The notes below the pieces were generated by a model that was given only the letters and a program-made list of their open reading frames with translations, made no database searches and had not been told where the DNA came from. Positions 7,741 to 15,614 of a DNA stretch of 64,000 nucleotides are shown in pieces. Within the stretch, counting starts at the first letter, position 1. The number at the start of each line of letters is the position of its first letter. The position numbers and the translations under genes were made by a program. Source of the DNA: JAIQFF01 sp963725615 (GTDB lineage Bacteria > Acidobacteriota > Terriglobia > Terriglobales > Acidobacteriaceae); contig CAVRZO010000003.1 in the NCBI GenBank assembly GCA_963725615.1, positions 248,001 through 312,000 on the forward strand. The letters run 5' to 3'.

Positions 7741-8770
7741 GTTTCTCTTCGTAATCGAGCGACATGCCCATCGCCTCGCGGACTTCGCCCATGGTCGACC
7801 CCGCTACCTTGCTGGCGCGGGTAGAGCCTGCCTCCAGAATATCCCAGGCGAGGCGTGGATTGTCCTCATATTTCTTACGACGCTCCTGCATGGGGTTGAG
7901 GATGCTGACCAGGGCGTCCGCGGCCCACCCCTTGCACTCGATGCAGCCGATGCCGGCTGAGCGGCAGCCTTCGTCCACCTTCAGGATGGTTGCGCGGTCG
8001 CTGAAGATCTTGTGCAGGTCTCCCACCGGGCACACATCGGGATTGCCAGGATCGGTGCGGCGCACGCGCGCCGGATCGGTCACCATGGTCTTCAACTTCT
8101 GCCGCACCACCGGCTCGGGATCCGTCAGCAGGATGGTGTTGCCGTACGACTTCGACATTTTTCGCCCATCGGTGCCCGGCAGTTTGGCGGCGGGAGTCAG
8201 CAGCGGCTGCGGCTCGGGAAAAACGTACATGCCTTTCCGGGTATAAAACATGTTGAAGCGGCGCGCGATTTCGCGCGTCAGCTCAACGTGCGGCACCTGG
8301 TCTTCGCCCACCGGAACGAAATCCCCTTTGTAGATCAGGATGTCTGCCGCCTGTAGTACCGGATACCCGAGGAATCCATAGGTGGCGAGATCTTTCTCCG
8401 CAATGTTCTCGCGTTGCTCCTTGTACGTAGGAACGCGCTCCAGCCAGCCCAATGGCGTGATCATGGAAAACAGCAAATGCAATTCGGCATGCTGTGGAAC
8501 ATGCGACTGGATGAACATGGTGCAACGCTCGGGATCGAGCCCCGCGGCCAGCCAGTCGAGCAGGACTTCCAGCGAGTTCTCCTTGATCTTCGAGGTATCC
8601 GCGTAATCGGTGGTTAGCGCGTGCCAGTCGGCCACGAAGAAAAAGCAATCGTACTGGTCCTGCATACGCACCCAGTTGTCCAGCGCGCCGACGAAGTTTC
8701 CTAAATGAAGCTTCCCCGTGGAGCGCATACCGCTGAGCACGCGTTTGCGTTGGCTTGGACGAGAGGTCAT
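7733..8770 (-). CDS. trpS: Tryptophan-tRNA ligase
   Basis: Class I aminoacyl-tRNA synthetase charging tRNA-Trp. The HIGH-type motif is TGKLHLGN (about residues 18-25) and the KMSKS loop lies near residue 204. GEDQVPHVELTREIARRFN is typical of bacterial TrpRS, and 345 residues is the usual length. The ATG overlaps the stop of the upstream M50 gene as TGATG, and its 3' end overlaps scpA, so it sits in the middle of a coupled operon. Confidence 0.96.
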   Translation of the reverse strand: MTSRPSQRKRVLSGMRSTGKLHLGNFVGALDNWVRMQDQYDCFFFVADWHALTTDYADTSKIKENSLEVLLDWLAAGLDPERCTMFIQSHVPQHAELHLLFSMITPLGWLERVPTYKEQRENIAEKDLATYGFLGYPVLQAADILIYKGDFVPVGEDQVPHVELTREIARRFNMFYTRKGMYVFPEPQPLLTPAAKLPGTDGRKMSKSYGNTILLTDPEPVVRQKLKTMVTDPARVRRTDPGNPDVCPVGDLHKIFSDRATILKVDEGCRSAGIGCIECKGWAADALVSILNPMQERRKKYEDNPRLAWDILEAGSTRASKVAGSTMGEVREAMGMSLDYEEKLG

Positions 8771-9441
8771 CAGATTCTCAGGAGGATGTAGTTAAAAAGT
8801 CCGATAGCGGGGGAGATCAGTTTGCCCAGCAGTCCGCCACCCCAGAACACCAGGATAAACAATCCAAACATTCCGACTGTATCGTAAATCCGAAGTGCTC
8901 CAGCCGGCAGAAGATGGCGCACGACGTGGCTGCCATCCAGCGGAGGCACCGGTATGAGATTGAAAACGCCCAGCACGACGTTGATCACCATGAGTTCGTA
9001 GATCAGAAGGCATAAAGGCAGCAGAAATGAATCGGTGTCCGTGGCGAACCCTTGTTCCACGATCTGACGTCCTAGAGGCGAAGCAAATTTCACCAAAGCC
9101 AGAACGAACACCGCACCGATGGCGACCACAAAGTTGCTGATCGGTCCCACCACGGAGGTGAGAATGTCGTCCAGCACGGGATTCTTGAAGTTTCTTGGAT
9201 CGACCGGAGTCGGTTTCGCCCAGCCGATCACCGGGGCATGAAAATACATCGCAACCGCAGGCAACAGCAGGGTTCCCACTGGATCAATGTGCTTGATGGG
9301 ATTGAGCGTAATACGCCCCAGCATCCGCGCCGTGGGATCGCCGCGCAGATTGGCCATCCAGGCATGCGCCGATTCGTGAACGCTGATCGCAAACAGGAAC
9401 GCGATCAGCTGAAACACTATGTCGATGTGTTGCAGGGTCAT
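8770..9441 (-). CDS. M50 (site-2 protease-like) membrane metalloprotease
   Basis: Intramembrane zinc protease of the rhomboid-unrelated S2P class, compact 223-residue subgroup without a PDZ domain. The zinc-binding HESAHAW motif (His22, Glu23, His26) lies in the first membrane helix. The third ligand is in the second motif, NLIPVPPLDGSHV. Five or six hydrophobic segments are present, including one before NPIKHIDPVGTLLLPA. The gene heads the trpS-scpA-scpB string, a layout common in many phyla. The substrate is unknown. Confidence 0.9.
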   Translation of the reverse strand: MTLQHIDIVFQLIAFLFAISVHESAHAWMANLRGDPTARMLGRITLNPIKHIDPVGTLLLPAVAMYFHAPVIGWAKPTPVDPRNFKNPVLDDILTSVVGPISNFVVAIGAVFVLALVKFASPLGRQIVEQGFATDTDSFLLPLCLLIYELMVINVVLGVFNLIPVPPLDGSHVVRHLLPAGALRIYDTVGMFGLFILVFWGGGLLGKLISPAIGLFNYILLRI

Positions 9442-9775
9442 GCGAGATTGGTTTCGATACTAACACGCGGACCCGCGATTCCGCGCGGCCTGGGGCGCGA
9501 ACGTCGCGGTCGGTTCGAGGCCGGCAAGCGCAAACTTCTGTCATCCTGAGGAAGCGGAGCCCTTCGCTACGCGAAGAACTCCCGACGAAGGACCTGCGCA
9601 TTCTCTTCCGATAGCAGCGCCCGAACTCCCCTGACGAAGATGGATCACGGCGCGGAATGCAGAGGTCCTTCGCTTGCTTTCGTCCAGCTTCGCCGGACGA
9701 AAGACTGCGCTCAGGATGACACTCTCGTGAGTGTTTGGCATGAATCGGAATGCGTCGGGCATGCCAACAGAAGCG
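9442..9775. other. Gene-free stretch dominated by an inverted repeat
   Basis: 334 bases between the M50 gene and the hexapeptide gene. No convincing ORF is present. Most of it is the repeat described at 9539-9721. The part next to 9442 must hold the promoter of the M50-trpS operon, but no clear -35/-10 pair was recognised. Confidence 0.6.
9539..9721. repeat. Long imperfect inverted repeat (TGTCATCCTGAG family)
   Basis: Terminal arms TGTCATCCTGAG (9539-9550) and CTCAGGATGACA (9710-9721) are exact complements. Internal blocks such as GAAGGACCT / AGGTCCTTC pair as well (around 9586 and 9662). The whole could fold into one long stem. From memory, elements with these TCATCCTGAG ends are common between genes of Acidobacteriota; that link was not checked. 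Confidence 0.7.
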
Positions 9776-10588
9776 TTAGCGCTTTTCGAAAGCGCTCCGC
9801 TGTTCTTCTGGCGCAATGGATTTTACCTTGATCGCCTTGGCGGGAATGCCGCCCACTACGGTGTACGGTTCGACATCTTTCGAGGCAACTCCCATCGAGC
9901 CCACCATCCCATGCTCGCCGACTTTCACCCCGCTTAATACGGTCGCATGGTAAGTGATCCGCGCCTTGGGGCCGATCTCGGTTTTGTGATTATCAACGAT
10001 CATGCCGTCGTTGAGATCGTGGGCGTGTGAGTAGATGTTGGCGTAGTCGGAGACGGAAGATCCTTCGTGAATGATGATCTCTCCACGGTCATCGAGCAGA
10101 ACGTACTTATGGATGGTGCAGTTGTCTTCGACCGTCAGGTTGTAGCCGAAGGAAAACTCCACGCCGTGAAAAATCTTGACGTTACTGCCACAATGTTTGA
10201 ACACGTGGCGCGCCAGCATGGCACGAACCTTGTGTCCCAGCCAGTGATTCAGGCCGACCGGAGAGCGGTCGTACATCATCCAGAACCAGATCAGCGGCTT
10301 GCGTTCACCGTACTTGGCGGCGTCAGCATCACCATAGGTCTCGGGCTCAAGCGTCGCGTTGCGCGGATCAAGCGAGTGGACCAGAGTTTGCAGCGCCAGC
10401 GGCGCTGCCGGATCGGGCGCCGCATAAGGACGTCCCAGATAGAGCTGGTGCAGTTCCTCACGGACGACATCGCTGCGATGCTCAGGGTCACGATTCGCGA
10501 ATGCACGATCGAGCCCATCAATCCATTCCAGAAATGCCTTTTCCGCAGCTGGAACGGGCCTTAAGACTCGATATTCGTATCGGGGCAT
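9776..10588 (-). CDS. Hexapeptide-repeat (left-handed beta-helix) acyltransferase-like protein
   Basis: 270 residues. The N-terminal half (1-140) is alpha-helical with no recognised motif. The C-terminal half (about 140-250) is a left-handed beta-helix seen in spaced Val/Ile/Gly triplets: NVKIFHGVEFSFGYNLTVEDN, IIIHEGSSVSDYANIYSHAHD, EIGPKARITYHATVLSGVKVGEHGMVGSMGVASKDVEPYTVVGG. The closing motif GGIPAKAIK is the usual signature of CoA- or ACP-dependent sugar and serine acetyltransferases. The His in YSHAHD is a plausible catalytic base. The acceptor substrate is unknown. The gene is isolated between repeat-filled spacers. Confidence 0.8.
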   Translation of the reverse strand: MPRYEYRVLRPVPAAEKAFLEWIDGLDRAFANRDPEHRSDVVREELHQLYLGRPYAAPDPAAPLALQTLVHSLDPRNATLEPETYGDADAAKYGERKPLIWFWMMYDRSPVGLNHWLGHKVRAMLARHVFKHCGSNVKIFHGVEFSFGYNLTVEDNCTIHKYVLLDDRGEIIIHEGSSVSDYANIYSHAHDLNDGMIVDNHKTEIGPKARITYHATVLSGVKVGEHGMVGSMGVASKDVEPYTVVGGIPAKAIKVKSIAPEEQRSAFEKR

Positions 10589-10676
10589 GGTCGCCTCACT
10601 GGTTCATCTGAGAAGGCTAAAACATAACATACTGACCCGTGAAGGATGATCGAGTCCTCGGCGAACTTTGCGACTC

Positions 10677-10744
10677 CTTTGCGTCCTTTGCGGTTAAAGA
10701 TTTTGACCGCAAAGGTCGCAAAGGTTACCGCAAAGGACGCAAAG
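10677..10744. repeat. Inverted repeat with GCAAAGG units
   Basis: 18-base perfect arms CTTTGCGTCCTTTGCGGT (10677-10694) and its complement (10727-10744). In between are further short copies of CGCAAAGG. It lies in the spacer upstream of the ureohydrolase gene. Confidence 0.75.
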
Positions 10745-10800
10745 AAGGTCCCATTTAGCGAGCCAGCGCCTCGGCGGCATGTTCTATAATGCGCGCGCCT

Positions 10801-11745
10801 ATGAAATCAAAGAAAACGGCAAAGCCGCATCCCATGCCGGTGGATGCGCTGGTCTATCCACGGTTCTCCGGCGTGCCCACGTTTATGCGGCTGCCCCACA
10901 TTCCGCGGGCCGAGGATCTCGACCTGGCGTTGATTGGCATTCCGTTCGACGGAGGAACGACTTACCGTCCGGGTGCACGCTTCGGCCCGCGCAATATTCG
11001 GGTGCAATCGGCCATGATTCGTCCCTGGAATCCGGTGCTGAAGCTCAATCCCTTCGAAAAATGGCGCATTGGTGATTTCGGCGATCTCTCCATCAACCCG
11101 CTGTCGATTGAAGACACCTATCGGCGAATCACCGAGCAACTGGGCGACGTGTTTCGCGACGGAGCGCGATCGGTCTGCGTCGGTGGCGACCACTCCATTC
11201 TCTTGCCCATACTGCGCGCCATTCACCGGCACTTCGGTCCGGTTGCGTTTGTTCAGCTTGATGCTCACGGGGACACATGGAGCGGGTACTTCGGCAGTCC
11301 GCATTCGCATGGCACGCCGGTGAAGTATGCCATCGAGGAAGGACTGATTGAAGAAGGTCACGCCCTTCAAGTCGGTTTGCGCGGCCAGGTTTATTCCGAT
11401 GGCGACTTTGACTTTGCCCACAAGCACGGCATCCAGATTGTGACCTCGGAAGAGTTTCATTCCGGCGGAGTCGAACTGGTCAAGCGTCATTTGAAAAAGT
11501 TGCGAGGCCGTCCGGTGTACCTCACGCTGGACATCGACGTAGTGGATCCGGCTTTTGCTCCGGGTACGGGCACGCCGCAGGTGGGAGGACTCTCCAGCGC
11601 GCAGATTCTCGATCTGGTGCGCTGCCTTAAGGGTCTGAAGCTGGTAGGGTGCGATCTGGTGGAGGTATCGCCTCCCTACGACAACGGTGAGATCACTTCT
11701 TTGCTGGCCGCGAATTTGCTTTTCGAGTTGCTGTGTCTGTTTTAG
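10801..11745 (+). CDS. speB: Agmatinase-type ureohydrolase
   Basis: Binuclear manganese enzyme of the arginase/agmatinase family; the best guess is agmatine to putrescine and urea. The metal motifs are all present: VGGDHSILLP, QLDAHGDT and LTLDIDVVDPAFAPGTGTP. IGIPFDGGTTYRPGARFGPRNIR and the late Glu in VEVSPPYD fit agmatinases. The first in-frame start is GTG/TTG-like at 10789; the ATG at 10801 is preferred, giving about 314 residues. A permease-type transporter follows 112 bases downstream and could import a substrate amino acid or amine. Guanidinobutyrase or another ureohydrolase activity cannot be ruled out from sequence. Confidence 0.88.
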   Translation: MKSKKTAKPHPMPVDALVYPRFSGVPTFMRLPHIPRAEDLDLALIGIPFDGGTTYRPGARFGPRNIRVQSAMIRPWNPVLKLNPFEKWRIGDFGDLSINPLSIEDTYRRITEQLGDVFRDGARSVCVGGDHSILLPILRAIHRHFGPVAFVQLDAHGDTWSGYFGSPHSHGTPVKYAIEEGLIEEGHALQVGLRGQVYSDGDFDFAHKHGIQIVTSEEFHSGGVELVKRHLKKLRGRPVYLTLDIDVVDPAFAPGTGTPQVGGLSSAQILDLVRCLKGLKLVGCDLVEVSPPYDNGEITSLLAANLLFELLCLF

Positions 11746-11770
11746 AGGGCGACTTCCGAGGCGCTTCGGA

Positions 11771-11857
11771 ATTGGCAAGCAATTAGCAATTAGCAATTGC
11801 CAATGACCAGTTGGTTTCAATGTTTGCCTAATTGCCAATTGCTAATTGCCAATTGCC
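11771..11857. repeat. AATTGCCAATT-type repeat cluster
   Basis: Several copies of CAATTAGCAATT and AATTGCCAATTGC in both orientations flank a short unique core. The two halves can pair as one stem ending directly at the ATG of the permease (11858). It is AT-rich against a GC-rich surround. Confidence 0.7.
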
Positions 11858-13177
11858 ATGATCACTCTCGCCCGCAAACTTCGCGTCGTTGATTACTTCA
11901 CTCTGGGCTGGGGCACCATGGTGGGCGTCGGCTGGCTGGTCGTGATGGACGATTGGCTGCTGCGCGGCGGAACGCTAGGTGGCGTTCTGGGATTCGCCAT
12001 CGGCGGTGCGCTACTGCTTCCCATCGGCTACGTTTACGGTCAGCTTGTAATGGCTATGCCCGATGCCGCGGGCGAGGTCGCCTACACTGCAAGAGTTTTT
12101 CCCCGGTCGGTCAGCTTCGCTACCGGGTGGATGATGGTGCTGGCCTACTTTATTGTTTGTCCGTGGGAAGCTGTGGCCGTGGGGAAAATTGCGGGCTACA
12201 TTTTTCCCGGGCTGGATTCGATAGAACTCTACCGCATCGCGGGCCGGCCCGTTTACTTGCCTCATGTGATCATCGGGCTGGGCCTCACCGGTGTACTCAC
12301 CTGGCTCAACTATCGCGGAATCCGCCTGAGTGCGATCTTTCAGAACTGCACAACTTTCGGGACCCTCGGCCTGTTTGTCGTCTTCGTCGCGGTCGGAGTC
12401 AGCAAGGGTTCGCCGCAGAATTTTCCGCCCTTGTTCACTCACAGCGGATTCGTTTCCGTTTTGCTGGTCATTCAGATCGTTCCGTATTACATGACGGGCT
12501 TCGAGTCAGTGGTGAAGGGTGCGGAAGAATCCAGCCCGGAATTTCGGACTGGAGGATTTCTCAAAGCCATCTGGATGGCGATCCTGGTGGGCATTCTCTT
12601 CTACACCATCGTGATCGCCGCCGTGGGTTTTGTTGCTCCCTGGCGGCAACTCACCGGTGAAAAGTTCATGACCGCGGTGGCTTTTGAGCACGCGGTGGGC
12701 TCGCGCTGGATTGTCAGCGTGATTCTGGCCGCGGCTTTGCTTTCGCTTCTTAAGGTATTCAATGGAAACCTGGTCGCAGCCAGCAGGCTGGTATTTGCCA
12801 TGGGGCGGCGCGGCTTGGTGGATGCCCGTGTTGCCCAGGTGCATCCGAAGAATCAGACCCCGTCTGTGGCCGTGATTTGCGTAGGATTGAGTACAGCCGC
12901 GTGCATGTTCCTCGGCGACGCCATCCTGGTGCCAATCTCGGATGTCGGGTCGCTGGCGTCCGCGGCGGGATGGTTGGCAGCCTGTGCCGCGTATTATCAA
13001 ATGGCCCTATCCAGACGCCAACGCCTGGTCGCCGCCGTGGGCGCGCTGGTCGGTTTGTTGATGATCCTGATGAAAGTCGTTCCGTTCGTGCCCGGACACT
13101 TCAGCACCTATGAATGGCTGGCCTTAGGAATCTGGGTGGCGCTAGGCGCGATCTCAGTTCGTCGAGCAACACCGTAG
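11858..13177 (+). CDS. APC superfamily amino-acid/polyamine permease
   Basis: Inner-membrane transporter of about 439 residues with roughly twelve hydrophobic segments. The first is preceded by LRVVDYFTLGWGTMVGVGWLV, the G-rich unwound helix 1 typical of APC carriers. YYMTGFESVVKGAEESSPEFR corresponds to the conserved helix-6 region. The start at ATG 11858 sits at the end of a repeat; a TTG at 11846 lies inside the repeat and is less likely. Linkage to the agmatinase-like gene suggests an amine or amino-acid substrate, but this is only context. The gene ends in a TAG that belongs to the repeat at 13174. Confidence 0.85.
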   Translation: MITLARKLRVVDYFTLGWGTMVGVGWLVVMDDWLLRGGTLGGVLGFAIGGALLLPIGYVYGQLVMAMPDAAGEVAYTARVFPRSVSFATGWMMVLAYFIVCPWEAVAVGKIAGYIFPGLDSIELYRIAGRPVYLPHVIIGLGLTGVLTWLNYRGIRLSAIFQNCTTFGTLGLFVVFVAVGVSKGSPQNFPPLFTHSGFVSVLLVIQIVPYYMTGFESVVKGAEESSPEFRTGGFLKAIWMAILVGILFYTIVIAAVGFVAPWRQLTGEKFMTAVAFEHAVGSRWIVSVILAAALLSLLKVFNGNLVAASRLVFAMGRRGLVDARVAQVHPKNQTPSVAVICVGLSTAACMFLGDAILVPISDVGSLASAAGWLAACAAYYQMALSRRQRLVAAVGALVGLLMILMKVVPFVPGHFSTYEWLALGIWVALGAISVRRATP

Positions 13178-13217
13178 CGCCGGCGTATCGCTGGCTGTCG
13201 GGTGGGCTCTCGCCCAC
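13174..13217. repeat. Family-C edge plus hairpin, supplies the permease stop
   Basis: Starts GTAGCGCCGGCGTATCGCTG, sharing the first 13 bases with the element at 4091, and continues into a hairpin GGTGGGCTCTCGCCCACC. The TAG is the stop codon of the permease gene, as at mutM. Confidence 0.7.
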
Positions 13218-13273
13218 CCAGAATGCCGTACAGAGAGTTCTGCGGTCGAAATGGAAACAAAAACGGAGAAACC

Positions 13274-14977
13274 ATGGGAAGCAGCAAGCTAAAGAAAGAG
13301 TTCCTGATCATCGCTATCTTTCTTCTTACATTCGTTCACCTGTCACTGGCACAAGCCTTAAACCCATCTTTCGATCTTGTCATCATCAACGGCCACATCA
13401 TCGACGGCACTGGCTCACCCTGGTACTCAGGCGACGTCGGCATTCGCGGCGGCAAAATCGCCGGTATCGGAAATCTGAGCGACGCGCAACGCACCCGCAC
13501 CATTGACGCGCACGGCATGGTCGTCACCCCCGGCTTTATCGACATGCTGGGCCAGTCGGAGCTGACGATTCTGGTAGATCCGCGCCTCCCCTCGAAGATT
13601 TACCAGGGCATCACCACGGAGATCACGGGGGAAGGCGATTCTGCGGCGCCGTTGAATGAGGCCATCATTCAAGCCAAACGCCACAACTACGATCACTATC
13701 ACATCACGCCGGACTGGCGCAGCTTTCAACAATACTTCGCCCGTTTGGAAAAACAGGGCATGGGAATCAATCTGGCAAGCTACGTCGGCGCCACGCAGGT
13801 CCGGCGCATGGTGTTGGGCGATGACGACAAACAGCCGACATCCGCGCAACTGGACCAGATGCGAGGACTGGTCCGGCAGGCCATGCTCGAAGGCGCCGTC
13901 GGAGTCTCGACATCACTGGAGTACTCGCCCGCTCCTTACGCCAAGACCGAAGAATTGATCGCCCTGGCTTCGGAGGCCTCGAAATTCGGCGGCATCTATG
14001 CCACGCATATGCGTAATGAGAGCAATAGCGTCCTGTCGGCGATCGATGAAGCGTTGCGCATCGGGCGCGAGGGGCACGTCCCGGTCGAAATCTGGCACCT
14101 CAAGGTCGCAGGAAAGGCCAACTGGGGACGCATGCCAGAGGTCGTTGCAAAAATCAACGCCGCACGAGCCGAGGGAATGGACGTTACCGCCGATACCTAT
14201 GCCTATACCGCATGGTTCAACGATTTCTCGGCATTCATTCCGGCTTGGGCGCACGACGGTGGCGATGCCAAATTGATCGAACGTTTGAAGGATCCTGCGA
14301 TGCGCGCCCGTATTCGCAAAGACATGATGACTCCGTCGAACGAATGGGACAACGAATGGGAGGAGATTAGCGGCCCTCAGGATATCTTGATCGGTGTTGT
14401 AAAAAACCCCAAGCTGCTTCCTGTGCAAGGCAAGAGGCTGTCCGAAGTTGCGAAACTGCAAAACAAAGATCCCATGGACGCCCTGTTCGACCTGCTCATC
14501 GACGACAACGCGTCCACCGAAGTCGCCGTATTCGGCATGTACGAGCCGGATATTGTTCTCGCTCTGCAGCAGCCATGGGTGGCCTTCGACAACGATTCTT
14601 CCGGCGCTTCACCCGAAGGAATTCTGGGTCAGGAACATCCGCACCCGCGCGCCTATGGCACCTTCCCGCGCATCCTGCGCAAATACGTTCGCGAAGAAAA
14701 GAAGTTGACTCTGGAAGATGCAATTCGAAAATTTTCCGCACTCCCGGCGCAGCGCATGCGCTTGACCGACCGCGGCGTGCTGAAAGCTGGAATGTGGGCT
14801 GACGTTGTGGTCTTCGATCCCGCCACGATCCGGGATCTGGCTACATTCGAAAATCCCAACCAGTTGTCGCAAGGAATGGAGTATGTGCTGGTGAACGGAG
14901 TGGCGGTCATCGATCAGGGCAAGCAGACCGGGGCGCTGCCTGGGAAGGTATTGCGCGGAGCAGGCTACGTTCCGTAA
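13274..14977 (+). CDS. Secreted amidohydrolase related to N-acyl-D-amino-acid deacylases
   Basis: 567 residues with a Sec signal peptide (KKEFLIIAIFLLTFVHLSLAQA). The amidohydrolase start FDLVIINGHIIDGTGSPWYSGDVGIRGGKIAGIG and the end (LEDAIRKFSALPAQRMRLTDRGVLKAGMWADVVVFDP) match the D-aminoacylase group. The metal site is unusual. After VTPGFID, where the group has HxH or HxD, this protein reads MLGQSE, and the Cys position of the group is GEGDS. The His of YATHMRNES and of VEIWHLKVAG are kept. An SD element GGAG precedes the ATG at 13274 by about 6 bases; the longer frame from 13202 reads through repeat sequence. The substrate is unknown; the precursor is exported. Confidence 0.8.
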   Translation: MGSSKLKKEFLIIAIFLLTFVHLSLAQALNPSFDLVIINGHIIDGTGSPWYSGDVGIRGGKIAGIGNLSDAQRTRTIDAHGMVVTPGFIDMLGQSELTILVDPRLPSKIYQGITTEITGEGDSAAPLNEAIIQAKRHNYDHYHITPDWRSFQQYFARLEKQGMGINLASYVGATQVRRMVLGDDDKQPTSAQLDQMRGLVRQAMLEGAVGVSTSLEYSPAPYAKTEELIALASEASKFGGIYATHMRNESNSVLSAIDEALRIGREGHVPVEIWHLKVAGKANWGRMPEVVAKINAARAEGMDVTADTYAYTAWFNDFSAFIPAWAHDGGDAKLIERLKDPAMRARIRKDMMTPSNEWDNEWEEISGPQDILIGVVKNPKLLPVQGKRLSEVAKLQNKDPMDALFDLLIDDNASTEVAVFGMYEPDIVLALQQPWVAFDNDSSGASPEGILGQEHPHPRAYGTFPRILRKYVREEKKLTLEDAIRKFSALPAQRMRLTDRGVLKAGMWADVVVFDPATIRDLATFENPNQLSQGMEYVLVNGVAVIDQGKQTGALPGKVLRGAGYVP

Positions 14978-15014
14978 TAATTGCCGGAGCCCCAATCTTG
15001 CGAACCCTGCCCCG

Positions 15015-15614
15015 CTAGCGCTGCGTCAGGGTCACTTTATGCAGCCCAATCGTCGCCGCGTCCACGCGAGCCGGCAACGCAAACCGCGAATCCAGTCCGA
15101 TATTCGGATACTTTGGTTTGAGGTATTTCTCCACGAATAGCTCCAGAACGAATTGGGGAACTTCGACGCCATCGATTGAGACCGAATCCACGTGAACTAG
15201 GCCCTCACCCTTGGCGCCGTAGGCGTGGGCTGTAACGACTACGTCATGCAATCCACTGAAAATGGAGAGGAGGGGGTTGTAGGAATTCTTGCCTGCCTTC
15301 AACTGATCGAAATCAACTCGGGAAGTTCCAATTACTATTCCGGGCTGCTCCTGGAAAATTACTGACTTCACGCCGGTGGGAAGCGTAACGTTGCCTGACG
15401 CAAAGTAAGCATTAATCTCCTGCTCGAAAAACTCCGTGGGCGATGGATCCGGCTGCGGCTGGGCTCCATTGCTCTGTACGTGTTGCAGCTTGTGCTCGAA
15501 GCTGGCTACGGCTAACGGCGCGGAGTTGGAGGCAGAACGAGTTTGAGCCAATGAATGCTGAGTCAGAAGTGGGCAAGCCGTGACTACGAAAAGAAAGGCG
15601 CAAACGGCCTTCAT
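15015..15614 (-). CDS. Exported protein of unknown function
   Basis: 199 residues with a signal peptide (MKAVCAFLFVVTACPLLTQHSLAQ). The mature part has no motif I recognise. It is a beta-rich domain with a conserved-looking HDVVVTAHAYGAKGEGLVHVDSVSIDGVEVP region and a C-terminal block KYLKPKYPNIGLDSRFALPARVDAATIG, which resembles lipid-binding DUF2993/LmeA-type repeats only in general style. It overlaps the AsmA-like gene by ATGA, so the two products probably work together in the envelope. Confidence 0.75.
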   Translation of the reverse strand: MKAVCAFLFVVTACPLLTQHSLAQTRSASNSAPLAVASFEHKLQHVQSNGAQPQPDPSPTEFFEQEINAYFASGNVTLPTGVKSVIFQEQPGIVIGTSRVDFDQLKAGKNSYNPLLSIFSGLHDVVVTAHAYGAKGEGLVHVDSVSIDGVEVPQFVLELFVEKYLKPKYPNIGLDSRFALPARVDAATIGLHKVTLTQR

